Of a stretch of DNA of 64,000 bases, positions 1-9,234 are shown in pieces. A program made the position numbers and the translations under genes. The notes beneath the pieces were generated by a model. It was not told the DNA's origin, searched no databases, and saw only the letters and a list, made by a program, of their open reading frames with translations. Positions within the stretch are counted from its first letter, which is position 1. Every line of letters begins with the position of its first letter. Origin of the DNA: Bacteroidales bacterium (lineage in GTDB: Bacteria > Bacteroidota > Bacteroidia > Bacteroidales > UBA1402); contig JAFUDT010000006.1 in assembly GCA_017464285.1 (NCBI GenBank), forward strand, positions 119,159 to 183,158. Direction: 5' to 3'.

Positions 1-789
1 GACGAAATGCGTCCGCGCCTGCTCTATCTGGCCCATTGCCGCAACGTGCAGATAGCCGGTGTCAGCCTTCAGAATTCTCCTTTTTGGACCTGCCATTGCT
101 ATCAGAGCGACCATGTACAGCTGATCGGACTGAGGCTTTTTTCTCCCGTGCGCCCGATTGCATCGGCCAGTGCCGACGGTATAGATATGGATGCCTGCTC
201 CAATTTCCTGATCCGCAATTGCCGTTTCACGGTCAATGACGATGCTGTCTGCCTGAAGGGGGGCAAGGGACCCTGGGCCGACCGCGACTCGACCAACGGG
301 CCTTGTCAGAACATTCTGATCGAAGACTGCCTTTTCGATCATACGACGGGCAGCTGCCTGACCTGCGGCAGTGAATCGATACATGTCCGCAATGTGCTGA
401 TGCGCAACTGCCAGGTGGACGGTGCTTCCCATCTCTTGCTGCTCAAACTGCGGCCCGATACTCCGCAGCGTTATGAGTATATCACTGTGGAAAATGTCAA
501 AGGCACTTGCCGGCGCTTGTTCGAGGCCGGCTCCTGGCGCCAGTTTTTCAATCTGAAAGACCGGACCGATATACCGAAATCATATGCCTCCGATATTACC
601 TTGCTGAATCTTGATATCGACTGCCAGCGTTTTGTCACTGCCCGCCGCAATGATGAAGAATATGAGCTTTCCGGTTTTGTTTTCCGGAATATCAGGGTAT
701 GGGCTGATGATACAGACCATCGTCAGGAGGCCTTTCATTCTGTCATTTTCGAGAAAGTGACGGCCGACCTAAAACCCAGAACCAAATAA
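1..789 (+). CDS. Glycoside hydrolase family 28-like protein, 5' truncated by window edge
   Basis: The reading frame is open from base 1, so the N-terminus lies outside the window. The visible part has the parallel beta-helix pattern of polygalacturonase-like GH28 enzymes. It begins RPRLLYLAHCRNVQI followed by NSPFWTCH. It then has SADGID (the family's NTDG position), NDDAVCLKGG with the paired Asp, a Gly-rich turn near TTGSCLTCGSE (the GHG position), and LKLRPD (the RIK position). These Asp residues are the catalytic acids of the family. The enzyme probably cleaves pectic or related galacturonic acid or rhamnose linkages outside the cytoplasm, but the signal peptide is not visible. The exact substrate cannot be told. 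The U32 gene follows 4 nt later. Confidence 0.8.
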   Translation, partial: DEMRPRLLYLAHCRNVQIAGVSLQNSPFWTCHCYQSDHVQLIGLRLFSPVRPIASASADGIDMDACSNFLIRNCRFTVNDDAVCLKGGKGPWADRDSTNGPCQNILIEDCLFDHTTGSCLTCGSESIHVRNVLMRNCQVDGASHLLLLKLRPDTPQRYEYITVENVKGTCRRLFEAGSWRQFFNLKDRTDIPKSYASDITLLNLDIDCQRFVTARRNDEEYELSGFVFRNIRVWADDTDHRQEAFHSVIFEKVTADLKPRTK

Positions 790-793
790 GACA

Positions 794-2056
794 ATGAAAG
801 ATCAGTCGCTGGAAATCATGGCTCCCGTCGGCTCCTACGAAGCGTTGACGGCAGCCTTTCAGGCCGGAGCAGACTCGGTCTATTTCGGAGTGGAGACCCT
901 CAATATGCGCTCCCACTCCTCGGCCAACTTCACTTTGGACGACTTGTCTCGTATAGCCGGGCTGTGTCATGAGCATCGGGTAAAATGCTATCTGACAGTC
1001 AATACGGTGCTTTATGACAATGATCTGAGTTTGATGCGCCGTATTGTCGATGCCGCCCGACAGGCTGAAATCAATGCGATTATCGCCTGCGATGTGGCGG
1101 CTATGGAGTATGCCTGTTCAAAAGGTGTGGAGGTGCATCTTTCCACTCAGCTGAACATCTCCAACGTAGAGGCGCTCAGATTCTATGCGCGTTTTGCCGA
1201 TGTGGTGGTGTTGGCTCGTGAACTCAACCTGGAGCAGGTGGCCTATATTCACGAGCAGATTGCCAATCAGCAGATACGGGGGCCCAAAGGCGAGCTGGTG
1301 CGTATCGAGATGTTCTGTCACGGAGCGCTTTGCGTGTCGATTTCGGGCAAGTGCTACATGAGCCTGCACGAGATGAATGCCTCGGCCAATCGGGGTGCCT
1401 GCATGCAGATTTGCCGTCGTGCCTACCGGGTGACCGACATAGAGACCGGCACTGACATTGAAATGACCGTGGACGATCAGTACATACTCTCGCCTAAGGA
1501 TCTTAAGACCATCCATTTCCTGAATAAGCTGATTGACGCAGGGGTGGAGGTGTTCAAAATAGAGGGCCGTGCCCGCGGACCGGAATATGTCTATACGGTG
1601 ACCGGCTGCTATCGTGAGGCAGTGGAAGCCTACTCTCGCGGCGAGTATTCGCAGGATGAACTGATTACCGGCAAGATTGCCGACTGGGACAGACGTCTTT
1701 CCAGGGTCTTCAACCGAGGATTCTGGGATGGTTTCTATCTGGGGCAGCGCCTGGGAGAATGGTCACATCGATATGGCTCGTCGGCTACGACCAGGAAAGT
1801 GAAGATAGGCCGGGGAACCAATTATTACTCAAGACTACAGGTGGCTGAATTTCAACTGGAAAGTTATGACTTGAGTGTGGGTGATGAAATTCTGGTAACC
1901 GGACCGACCACAGGGGTGATCGAAGCGGTTGTAACGGAAATCCGCCTGGATGACCGCAGCATTGAAACCGCCCGGAAGGGGCAACGCATATCCCTTCCCC
2001 TAAAGAGCAGAATCCGACCTTCAGATACTTTGTATAAAATTGTCCCTGCGGAATGA
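794..2056 (+). CDS. Peptidase U32 family protein (TrhP/YegQ-like tRNA hydroxylation factor)
   Basis: The 420-residue product matches the U32 family throughout. It starts MAPVGSYEAL, with the A-x-A-G-A-D-x-V-Y-F-G motif of the TIM-barrel domain at about 22-32. The U32 signature is complete at 172-190 (E172, F174, G177, C180, G185, C187, S190), and further cysteines at C203 and C207 may complete an iron-sulfur site. Despite the family name, characterised bacterial members such as TrhP and RlhA act in prephenate-dependent hydroxylation of tRNA or rRNA. By length and the C-terminal beta domain (about 340-420) this one resembles TrhP. That substrate is an inference. The ATG lies 4 nt after the GH28 stop, so the two may share a transcript. 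Confidence 0.85.
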   Translation: MKDQSLEIMAPVGSYEALTAAFQAGADSVYFGVETLNMRSHSSANFTLDDLSRIAGLCHEHRVKCYLTVNTVLYDNDLSLMRRIVDAARQAEINAIIACDVAAMEYACSKGVEVHLSTQLNISNVEALRFYARFADVVVLARELNLEQVAYIHEQIANQQIRGPKGELVRIEMFCHGALCVSISGKCYMSLHEMNASANRGACMQICRRAYRVTDIETGTDIEMTVDDQYILSPKDLKTIHFLNKLIDAGVEVFKIEGRARGPEYVYTVTGCYREAVEAYSRGEYSQDELITGKIADWDRRLSRVFNRGFWDGFYLGQRLGEWSHRYGSSATTRKVKIGRGTNYYSRLQVAEFQLESYDLSVGDEILVTGPTTGVIEAVVTEIRLDDRSIETARKGQRISLPLKSRIRPSDTLYKIVPAE

Positions 2057-2060
2057 GGAA

Positions 2061-2276
2061 CTATTGGATTCTGTTGTCGGCGGGAATCAGAATGAGCATG
2101 ACAATGTACATCAGCACGCCCGGAAATGCGGCCGTGAAGAGTGTCAGAAAACAATAGATAACCCTGATCAGGACTGGATCCAAGTCAAAATATTCGCCTA
2201 TACCGGCCAAGATACCACCCAGTACTTTGTTGGAGCGTGAGCGTCTGAGTTTTTTTGGTTCACTGTTTCCTTCCAT
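2061..2276 (-). CDS. PspC domain membrane protein
   Basis: This 71-residue protein has a basic N-terminus followed by the PspC core, KVLGGILAGIGEYFDLDP at about 18-34. A single long hydrophobic segment follows at about 36-65. PspC proteins sit in the inner membrane and, in enterobacteria, take part in the phage-shock envelope stress response. In Bacteroidota they mostly occur as short stand-alone proteins of unproven role. The ATG at 2276 is chosen because the only longer in-frame start is a TTG at 2297, inside a promoter-like TACCTTGC. The gene converges on the U32 gene with a 4-nt gap and diverges from leuS. Confidence 0.85.
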   Translation of the reverse strand: MEGNSEPKKLRRSRSNKVLGGILAGIGEYFDLDPVLIRVIYCFLTLFTAAFPGVLMYIVMLILIPADNRIQ

Positions 2277-2323
2277 GGTTTTGAATTTTGGGCGCAAGGT
2301 AGTGAATAATGCGGAATAATGAG

Positions 2324-2331
2324 TACTTTTG
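2324..2331 (+). promoter_or_regulatory. Promoter -7 element for leuS
   Basis: TACTTTTG matches the Bacteroidota -7 consensus TAnnTTTG exactly. It lies 17 nt before the leuS ATG, which predicts a leader of about 13 nt. No good TTTG -33 box is seen at the expected distance (the bases there read AGTG). Confidence 0.6.
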
Positions 2332-2348
2332 CAGCCAAATTATAGACC

Positions 2349-5099
2349 ATGGAGTATAATTTCAAAGCCATTGAAAAGAAATGGCAGCAGCAGTGGGTCA
2401 GCCAGGGCACTTATAAAGTGACTGAAAATCCGGACAAACCGAAGTATTATGTGCTTGACATGTTTCCCTATCCTTCTGGAGCCGGCCTGCATGTAGGCCA
2501 TCCGCTGGGTTACATCGCTTCGGATATCGTGTCGCGCTACAAACGGCTGCAAGGTTTCAACGTGCTGCACCCCATGGGTTATGACTCCTACGGCCTGCCG
2601 GCCGAACAGTATGCCATCCAGACGGGTCAGCATCCGGCCGTCACTACAGCCCGGAATATTGCCCGTTACCGCGAGCAGCTTGACAAGATCGGCTTCTGCT
2701 ATGACTGGGATCGCGAGGTACGCACCTGCGAACCGGGCTATTACAAATGGACACAGTGGGCTTTTATCCAGATGTTCAACAGCTACTACGATAATGAGGC
2801 CGACAAGGCCCGTCCGGTCAGTGACCTGGTGGCCCGTTTCGAGCAGCAGGGGACACAGGGTCTGAATGCCTGCTGTACACGCGAACTGTCCTTTTCGGCT
2901 GCCCAGTGGAAGTCTATGACTGAAAAACAGCAGCAGGAGACACTGATGAACTATCGGCTGGCTTATCTTGGCGATACCATCGTCAACTGGTGCCCTAAAC
3001 TCGGGACCGTATTGGCCAATGACGAGGTCAGCGAGGGCCTCTCCATCCGTGGCGGCTATCCTGTCGAACAGAAACTCATGCGGCAGTGGTGTCTTCGCGT
3101 GTCGGCCTATGCACAGCGCCTGCTTGACGGACTGGACCGCATAGACTGGAGCGATTCGCTCAAGGAGACTCAGCGCAACTGGATTGGCCGCAGTGAAGGT
3201 ACTGAGATGCAGTTCAAGGTGAGAGACTCCGAGGTGGAATTTACTATATTCACGACTCGTGCCGACACGATTTTCGGTGTTACCTTTATGGTGCTGGCCC
3301 CCGAAAGCGAGCTCCTGCCTTTGCTCACCACCCAGGCACAGCAAGCTCAGGTGGATGCCTACCTGGAGTCTGTCAAGAAGCGCACTGAGCGGGAACGTCA
3401 GGCCGATCGCCGTGTGACGGGTGTCTTTACCGGCAGTTATGCGGTGAATCCCGTGACGGGCAAGGACATCCCTGTATGGGTCAGTGATTATGTGCTGGCC
3501 GGTTACGGTACGGGGGCCATCATGGCCGTGCCTGCCCATGACAGCCGCGACTATGCCTTTGCCAGACATTTCGGTCTGCCGATCATACCATTGATTGAAG
3601 GATGTGATGTTTCCAATGAGAGTTTCGATGCCAAGGAAGGTATCATGATGAACTCCGGTTTTCTGAACGGCCTGACTGTGAAGGAAGCTATCCAGCGGAC
3701 CAAGGAATATGTCACAGAGCATCATCTGGGCCGTGTCAAGGTGAATTATCGCCTGCGTGATGCCATTTTCAGCCGCCAGCGTTACTGGGGGGAGCCTTTC
3801 CCGGTTTATTACAAAGACGGCATGCCCTACATGCTCGATGAAAGCCGCCTGCCGCTGGAACTGCCCGAAGTATCCGATTTCAAGCCTACTGCCCAGGGAG
3901 AGCCGCCCTTGGGACATGCCAAAAACTGGAAGACCCCCGAAGGCTATCCGCTTGAACTGAACACCATGCCGGGTTTTGCCGGCTCTTCGGCTTACTATCT
4001 GCGCTATATGGATCCCCATAATCCTGATGCGCTGGTTTCCAAGTCGGCCAATGAATACTGGCAGCAGGTCGATCTTTATGTCGGTGGTACAGAACACGCC
4101 ACCGGCCACCTGATATACAGCCGTTTCTGGAATAAGTTCCTCTATGATCTGGGTTATGTCTGCCAGGACGAGCCTTTCAAGAAACTGGTCAATCAGGGCA
4201 TGATCCAGGGTAGGTCCAACTTTGTCTATCGTATCAAGGAAACCAACACTTTTGTCTCCTATGGGCTCAAGGATCAGTATGAGACGACGGCCATACATGT
4301 CGATGTCAATATCGTGTCGAATGACGTTCTTGACATTGAGGCCTTCCGTGCCTGGAATCCGGAATATCAGTCGGCCGAGTTTATTCTCGAAAACGGCAAG
4401 TACATATGCGGCTGGGCCATCGAAAAGATGTCCAAGTCGATGTTCAATGTGGTCAATCCCGACTCGGTGGTCGAAAAGTTCGGCGCCGACACCCTGCGCC
4501 TGTATGAGATGTTCCTCGGACCGCTCGAAGCATCCAAGCCTTGGGATACGAACGGCATCGACGGAGTGCATCGTTTCCTGAAACGCTTCTGGAATCTGGC
4601 AGCGTCTGGCGACGGTTTTGTCTTCAGCGATGAGAAGGCTAGCTCTTCCGAGCTCAAGAGCCTGCACAAACTCATTAAGAAACTCACATGGGACATTGAG
4701 CATTTCTCTTTCAACACTGCAGTGAGTGCCTTTATGATCTGTCTTAACGAACTTGGCCGCTGCAACAAGCGTGAAATCCTGCAGCCGCTCATCGTGTTGC
4801 TGGCTCCCTTTGCCCCGCATATCTGCGAGGAACTTTGGCAGGCCATCGGCGGCAGCGGTTCTGTCTGCGATGCTCAATGGCCTGTCTGCAATGAAGTTTA
4901 TCTGGTAGAAAATGTGGCCGTCTATAGTATTTCATTCAACGGTAAGACCCGTTTCACCATGGAATTCCCTGTCGATGCCAGTGCAGAGGAAATACAGTCC
5001 AAGGTGCTGGCCGATCAGCAGGCCCTGAAATATATCGATGGCCGTGCGGTCCGCAAAGTGATTGTCGTTCCCGGGAAGATTGTCAATATTGTCCTGTAG
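2349..5099 (+). CDS. leuS: Leucine-tRNA ligase
   Basis: This cytoplasmic class I aminoacyl-tRNA synthetase charges tRNA-Leu. The 916-residue length fits the family. The N-terminal catalytic site carries [15 protein letters not shown], with the HIGH motif as HVGH at 48-51. The CP1 editing domain is visible as [14 protein letters not shown] and later [19 protein letters not shown] with its conserved Asp. The second catalytic motif KMSKS is at 693-697, followed by [16 protein letters not shown] and the anticodon-binding C-terminus. A 60-residue stretch just before KMSKS fits the variable leucine-specific region. The gene is monocistronic and converges on dprA with a 5-nt gap. Confidence 0.98.
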   Translation: MEYNFKAIEKKWQQQWVSQGTYKVTENPDKPKYYVLDMFPYPSGAGLHVGHPLGYIASDIVSRYKRLQGFNVLHPMGYDSYGLPAEQYAIQTGQHPAVTTARNIARYREQLDKIGFCYDWDREVRTCEPGYYKWTQWAFIQMFNSYYDNEADKARPVSDLVARFEQQGTQGLNACCTRELSFSAAQWKSMTEKQQQETLMNYRLAYLGDTIVNWCPKLGTVLANDEVSEGLSIRGGYPVEQKLMRQWCLRVSAYAQRLLDGLDRIDWSDSLKETQRNWIGRSEGTEMQFKVRDSEVEFTIFTTRADTIFGVTFMVLAPESELLPLLTTQAQQAQVDAYLESVKKRTERERQADRRVTGVFTGSYAVNPVTGKDIPVWVSDYVLAGYGTGAIMAVPAHDSRDYAFARHFGLPIIPLIEGCDVSNESFDAKEGIMMNSGFLNGLTVKEAIQRTKEYVTEHHLGRVKVNYRLRDAIFSRQRYWGEPFPVYYKDGMPYMLDESRLPLELPEVSDFKPTAQGEPPLGHAKNWKTPEGYPLELNTMPGFAGSSAYYLRYMDPHNPDALVSKSANEYWQQVDLYVGGTEHATGHLIYSRFWNKFLYDLGYVCQDEPFKKLVNQGMIQGRSNFVYRIKETNTFVSYGLKDQYETTAIHVDVNIVSNDVLDIEAFRAWNPEYQSAEFILENGKYICGWAIEKMSKSMFNVVNPDSVVEKFGADTLRLYEMFLGPLEASKPWDTNGIDGVHRFLKRFWNLAASGDGFVFSDEKASSSELKSLHKLIKKLTWDIEHFSFNTAVSAFMICLNELGRCNKREILQPLIVLLAPFAPHICEELWQAIGGSGSVCDAQWPVCNEVYLVENVAVYSISFNGKTRFTMEFPVDASAEEIQSKVLADQQALKYIDGRAVRKVIVVPGKIVNIVL

Positions 5100-5104
5100 C
5101 TCTT

Positions 5105-6241
5105 TCAGGCCAGTCGATAGTGTCCGCCACTGATGGAGATGACAGCTCCGGTGAGTTCGAGTTGTATCATCAGGGACAATATTTCTCCGATATTGCCCTT
5201 CTGAGCGGTGTCCCCTGCTTTTTGACGGCTGTTCTCACGCAGTATCAGCAGCTCTTGCGGGCTGTAGTCATGTCCGCTTTCCATAAGTGCCAGTATTTCC
5301 GCCAAGGGCGGTTCGAGCGCAGGGAACAGGTTGCCCTGAACGGTCGTCTGCTTTTGTCCTAAGTCCCAGTTCATTTCAGCAAGCAGGTCGCCGGCCGTTT
5401 CAATAAGTGCGGCAATCTGTTTTTTGATGAGCCAGTTGCATCCTCTTGAATAGGTGTCAATGGATTTCCCCGGAAGGGCAAAAACCTCCCGGTCGTAATC
5501 GCGAGCCATTCGGGCAGTGATGAGCGAACCTCCTTTTTCGGCCGATTCGATGACGATGCAGGCATCGCAGAGCCCGGCCACGATACGGTTGCGCTGGACA
5601 AAATTGGAAGGGAAGGGCGTGGTCTCATGGGGGAATTCGGTCAACAACCCTCCCTGATGTAGCATGGCCTCGGCCAGCTGGTAATGTCCGGCCGGATAGA
5701 TCCTGTCCAGTCCGTGAGCCAACACACCGACTGTTTTCAGACCATGCTGGAGGGAGGCCCGATGGGCGCAACTGTCTATGCCGGTAGCCAGTCCGCTGAC
5801 AACGATCAGATCCGGGCATGCAGCGGACAGTTCCTCTACCAGTTTCTCAGTTTGTCGACTGCCGTACGCGGTCATCTTACGTGTGCCGACAACGGAGACT
5901 ATCCGTTTGGTATTCAGGTCTGTATTTCCTTTCTGGTATAATATCAAAGGAGCGTCGTTACAAGCCATCAGACGCTGGGGATAACGCTCGTCGCCCGGAT
6001 GGCAGATAGAAACTCCGTTTTTTTCTGCAAACTGCCACTCTTTTTCAGCCTGGCGTTGCGCCTGACCGCTTCTAAGCAATGAGAGTAACTCGGGATGTAG
6101 GTTGGGCACTTGGGAGAGCCTGTGCGGATCGAGCAGGGCTTCGATGTCGTTGTCGAAATACTCCAGCAGCTCGCGGACTTTGCCGGCCCCGAGGGGATGC
6201 AGGAAGGAGAGGGTCAGGTAGTGGAAAAGGGTGTTGTTCAT
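5105..6241 (-). CDS. dprA: DNA-processing protein DprA
   Basis: DprA binds incoming single-stranded DNA and loads RecA during natural transformation. The 378-residue protein has an N-terminal HhH/SAM-like region (about 1-70) and a Rossmann-fold core (about 80-285). The core carries VVGTRKMTAYG at 117-127, SGLATGID at 149-156, GGLLTEFP at 197-204 and RNRIVAGL at 217-224. The C-terminal part (about 305-378) fits the DprA winged helix. It lies downstream of a thioesterase gene on the same strand, 30 nt away, so the two are probably co-transcribed. comF, another competence-associated gene, is at 37370, but dprA and comF are widespread in species not known to be competent. Confidence 0.95.
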   Translation of the reverse strand: MNNTLFHYLTLSFLHPLGAGKVRELLEYFDNDIEALLDPHRLSQVPNLHPELLSLLRSGQAQRQAEKEWQFAEKNGVSICHPGDERYPQRLMACNDAPLILYQKGNTDLNTKRIVSVVGTRKMTAYGSRQTEKLVEELSAACPDLIVVSGLATGIDSCAHRASLQHGLKTVGVLAHGLDRIYPAGHYQLAEAMLHQGGLLTEFPHETTPFPSNFVQRNRIVAGLCDACIVIESAEKGGSLITARMARDYDREVFALPGKSIDTYSRGCNWLIKKQIAALIETAGDLLAEMNWDLGQKQTTVQGNLFPALEPPLAEILALMESGHDYSPQELLILRENSRQKAGDTAQKGNIGEILSLMIQLELTGAVISISGGHYRLA

Positions 6242-6271
6242 GGTATGGTAATTGATGGTGTCTGTGGATGC

Positions 6272-6700
6272 TCAGTCTTCCAGTTGTATGTCCGGGATGG
6301 CAGCCCTCAGTTTGCTTTCCAGCTCCGGAAAGAACTTGGGTCGTCCGTTGACCAGAGCTACGGTAGTTACTTTGGCTTTGACGCAGAGAGTCATACTCTC
6401 TGCCTGATAGATATCCTGGTAAAAAAACCAGCGTACGCCCACTCTGCGCACATAGAGGCGGGTGAGGTATTCGTCCCGGCTGCGAAGCGGGTGCTTATAG
6501 TCTATCTCTACACGCGAGACAATGAAATCGACTCCCTGATCGTGGTAGCTGGCAAAACTTATGTCGGCACCGAGCAGAAATTCATGGCGGGCATGTTCCA
6601 GATAGTGCTGATAATTCGCATTGTTGACAATACCTTGCAAATCACATTCATAGTCGCGGACTTTCTGTCGAAGTTCGTAGATATAGGGAGCGGGAAGCAT
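6272..6700 (-). CDS. Acyl-CoA thioesterase, 4HBT/YbgC-type hotdog protein
   Basis: The 142-residue product is a single hotdog domain of the 4-hydroxybenzoyl-CoA thioesterase type. The family's active-site loop is seen as VRDYECDLQGIVNNANY, with the catalytic Asp at residue 20. The conserved H-x-x-x-x-E follows in YLEHARHEF. Such cytoplasmic proteins hydrolyse acyl-CoA thioesters; the natural acyl group cannot be read from sequence. A start ten codons upstream (6730) is possible. The ATG at 6700 is preferred because the upstream one abuts a promoter-like TAACTTGC (6718-6725) on the minus strand. dprA follows 30 nt downstream. Confidence 0.88.
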   Translation of the reverse strand: MLPAPYIYELRQKVRDYECDLQGIVNNANYQHYLEHARHEFLLGADISFASYHDQGVDFIVSRVEIDYKHPLRSRDEYLTRLYVRRVGVRWFFYQDIYQAESMTLCVKAKVTTVALVNGRPKFFPELESKLRAAIPDIQLED

Positions 6701-6753
6701 ATTTTTTTGTTTTGCCTGCAAGTTACACATTTTTCCTGTCCTGACACAATTTA

Positions 6754-6785
6754 TTTGCGATTGCCCACCGGGCTTATTATTTTTG
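6754..6785 (+). promoter_or_regulatory. Complete -33/-7 promoter for nadB
   Basis: A TTTG box at 6754-6757 and TATTTTTG at 6778-6785 are separated by exactly 20 nt, the full Bacteroidota housekeeping promoter. The predicted transcript has a leader of about 57 nt before the nadB ATG at 6846. The longest open frame would start at a TTG inside this -7 box, which argues against that start. Confidence 0.75.
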
Positions 6786-6845
6786 CGTTTCCAAGCCTAC
6801 GGCCGGCCCTATGGACGGCAGGACTTGCGGTCATGTAAGAAAATT

Positions 6846-8420
6846 ATGGTCAGGAAGTTTGATTATCTTGTCATCGGCTCTGGTATCGCCGGTATGAGTT
6901 TCGCTTTGAAAGTGGCGCACAAAGGGACAGTGGCTCTCATCTGCAAGGCTGGTATGGAAGAGGCCAATACCTATTTTGCCCAAGGTGGTATTGCTTCTGT
7001 CACTGATTTTACGGTCGATAATTTTGAGAAGCATATCGAAGACACGATGATTGCCGGCGACTGGATCAGCGACCGGGCTGCAGTCGAGAAGGTGGTCCGC
7101 AATGCGCCGGCCCAGATCAAGGCTCTGATTGACTGGGGAGTCAATTTTGACAAAAAGGAAAACGGAGATTTCGACCTGCATCGTGAAGGTGGACACAGCG
7201 AGTTTCGCATCCTTCATCATGCCGACAATACGGGTGCCGAGATACAGACTTCTCTGATAAAGGCCGTTCAGCAGCATCCCAATATCACGATATTTGAGAA
7301 TTTCTACGCTGTCGAAATCATCACTCAGCACCATCTGGGCATTATTGTGACCCGTTATACACCTGGCATCAAGTGCTATGGCGCCTATGTGCTCGACGAA
7401 CAGACTGGCTGTGTGGACACCTTCCTGTCGAAGATTACAGTCATGGCCACCGGCGGTTGCGAAGCCGTCTATCGCACGACGACCAATCCGCTGGTGGCTA
7501 CGGGGGATGGTATTGCCATGGTTTACCGCGCCAAGGGCCAGGTCAGGGATATGGAGTTTATTCAGTTTCACCCGACGGCCCTTTACCATCCAGGTGATCG
7601 GCCGGCCTATCTGATTACCGAAGCCATGCGCGGCTACGGCGGAGTGTTGCGCACCCGCGACGGGAAGGAGTTTATGCAAAAATATGATGCCCGTCTGTCA
7701 TTGGCCCCTCGGGATATCGTGGCCCGTGCCATCGACAACGAACTTAAGATGCGCGGCGAAGACCATGTTTACCTGGATGTGACACACAAGGATCCGGAGG
7801 AGACCCGTCGTCACTTCCCGAATATCTACAAGAAATGTCTGTCGATAGGTATAGACATCACTAAGGACTTTATTCCGGTTGCTCCGGCAGCTCATTACCT
7901 CTGCGGCGGTATTAAAGTTGATTTGGACGGGCAGAGCAGCATCCGTCGGCTTTACGCCATTGGCGAATGCTCTTGCACGGGCTTGCATGGCGGCAACCGA
8001 TTGGCCAGCAATTCCCTGATCGAGGCAGTGGTCTATGCCGATGCCGCCGCCAAGCATTCGCTCGAAGTGCTCGACCGTTACGAATTCAACGAGGATATCC
8101 CCGAATGGAATGATGAAGGAACCATCAGCAACGAGGAACGCGTACTCATCACCCAGAGTATGAAGGAGGTGAACCAGATTATGGAAGCCTATGTAGGTAT
8201 TGTGCGCAGCAATACCCGTCTTGCCCGTGCCTGGAACCGGCTGGATATCCTCTACGAGGAAACCGAGGCCTTGTTCAAACGCAGTAAGGCGACCCGCGAA
8301 CTTTGTGAATTGCGTAACATGATCAATGTGGGTTATCTGATTACCCGTCAGGCCATGGAACGTAAGGAGAGTCGGGGCCTGCATTATACAATCGACTATC
8401 CGAATAAAAAGACCGAATAG
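6846..8420 (+). CDS. nadB: L-aspartate oxidase
   Basis: NadB oxidises L-aspartate to iminoaspartate with FAD, the first step of de novo NAD synthesis. The 524-residue protein opens with the dinucleotide-binding motif VIGSGIAGMS at 9-18. It then has ANTYFAQGGIA, the substrate-site HREGGHSEFRILH, and near the C-terminal third GLHGGNRLASNSLIE, which holds the flavin. Overall it resembles NadB rather than fumarate reductase FrdA in length and in the HADNTGAEIQ region. The ATG at 6846 is chosen because upstream in-frame starts fall inside the promoter. nadA and nadC are not in the window. A radical SAM gene follows after 16 nt. Confidence 0.95.
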   Translation: MVRKFDYLVIGSGIAGMSFALKVAHKGTVALICKAGMEEANTYFAQGGIASVTDFTVDNFEKHIEDTMIAGDWISDRAAVEKVVRNAPAQIKALIDWGVNFDKKENGDFDLHREGGHSEFRILHHADNTGAEIQTSLIKAVQQHPNITIFENFYAVEIITQHHLGIIVTRYTPGIKCYGAYVLDEQTGCVDTFLSKITVMATGGCEAVYRTTTNPLVATGDGIAMVYRAKGQVRDMEFIQFHPTALYHPGDRPAYLITEAMRGYGGVLRTRDGKEFMQKYDARLSLAPRDIVARAIDNELKMRGEDHVYLDVTHKDPEETRRHFPNIYKKCLSIGIDITKDFIPVAPAAHYLCGGIKVDLDGQSSIRRLYAIGECSCTGLHGGNRLASNSLIEAVVYADAAAKHSLEVLDRYEFNEDIPEWNDEGTISNEERVLITQSMKEVNQIMEAYVGIVRSNTRLARAWNRLDILYEETEALFKRSKATRELCELRNMINVGYLITRQAMERKESRGLHYTIDYPNKKTE

Positions 8421-8436
8421 TTCCGTTTTTAAGCTT

Positions 8437-9231
8437 ATGTCAACTGTTCTGTATCAGGATATCATATTCGGGCCGGTCCACAGCCGTCGGCTTGGCCTTT
8501 CCTTGGGAATTAACCTGTTGCCCCTGCAGCGTAAATACTGCACCTTCGACTGTGTCTACTGCGAGTGCGGACTGGGCGACATGAAAGGGGTCAAAAAGCT
8601 GCCGACAGCCGATCAACTGGAAGCTGCCCTGCGCGACCGACTGGAAAAAATGCGGGCTCAGGGGCAGTGCCCCGATGTACTGACTTTTGCCGGTAACGGC
8701 GAGCCTACGCTGCATCCTGATTTCCCTGAAATAGTGGAGCGCGTCAGACAGGTCCGTGACGTTTTTTTTCCGACGGCTAAAATATCAGTACTCTCCAATG
8801 CCACGCAAATCAGTCGGCCGGAGATACACCAGGCCCTACTCAGGGTGGACAACAACATCCTGAAGCTGGACAGTGCTTTCCAGGAGACTATGCATCAGAT
8901 GAACCGTCCATGGCGCAAGGAGTTTTCAGTAACTGGGCTGGTAGAGAATCTGAAGTCTTTCAAGGGCAGACTGATTATCCAGACGATGTTTCTGAAAGGA
9001 GAGTACCAGGGTCACTCGTTCGACAATACTACCGACCGGGAAGTGGAGGCATGGATAAAACTGGTCACGGAAATTGCCCCGGCTTCGGTAATGATCTATT
9101 CTCTTGACCGTGAAGCACCCGTCAGCACTCTGGAAAAAATTCCTGCTGCCACACTGCGGCAGATAGCCGGACGTCTGCAATCCGCCCTGAAAGCCTCCGG
9201 ACTTGACGTGACAGTCTCTGTGGCCGGCTAA
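8437..9231 (+). CDS. Radical SAM protein, COG0731-type Fe-S oxidoreductase
   Basis: This 264-residue protein carries the radical SAM cluster motif CX3CX2C at C35, C39 and C42 (KYCTFDCVYCEC). The SAM-binding GNGEPTLHPDF glycine-rich strand follows at about 87-97. The C-terminal half keeps the barrel pattern (ISVLSNAT, KLDSAF, IIQTMFLKGE). It would cleave SAM to a 5'-deoxyadenosyl radical. Its substrate is unknown; the closest described relatives are the Fe-S oxidoreductases of COG0731, which are related to wybutosine-synthesis enzymes. It sits 16 nt after nadB and likely shares its promoter. It converges on the next gene with a 3-nt gap. Confidence 0.85.
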   Translation: MSTVLYQDIIFGPVHSRRLGLSLGINLLPLQRKYCTFDCVYCECGLGDMKGVKKLPTADQLEAALRDRLEKMRAQGQCPDVLTFAGNGEPTLHPDFPEIVERVRQVRDVFFPTAKISVLSNATQISRPEIHQALLRVDNNILKLDSAFQETMHQMNRPWRKEFSVTGLVENLKSFKGRLIIQTMFLKGEYQGHSFDNTTDREVEAWIKLVTEIAPASVMIYSLDREAPVSTLEKIPAATLRQIAGRLQSALKASGLDVTVSVAG

Positions 9232-9234
9232 GTC

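Noticed and set aside
2340..4877. 845-codon open frame on the minus strand
   Set aside because: It lies wholly opposite leuS, whose motifs are all intact, and its own translation has no domain or normal composition. It is a by-product of G+C-rich codon use.
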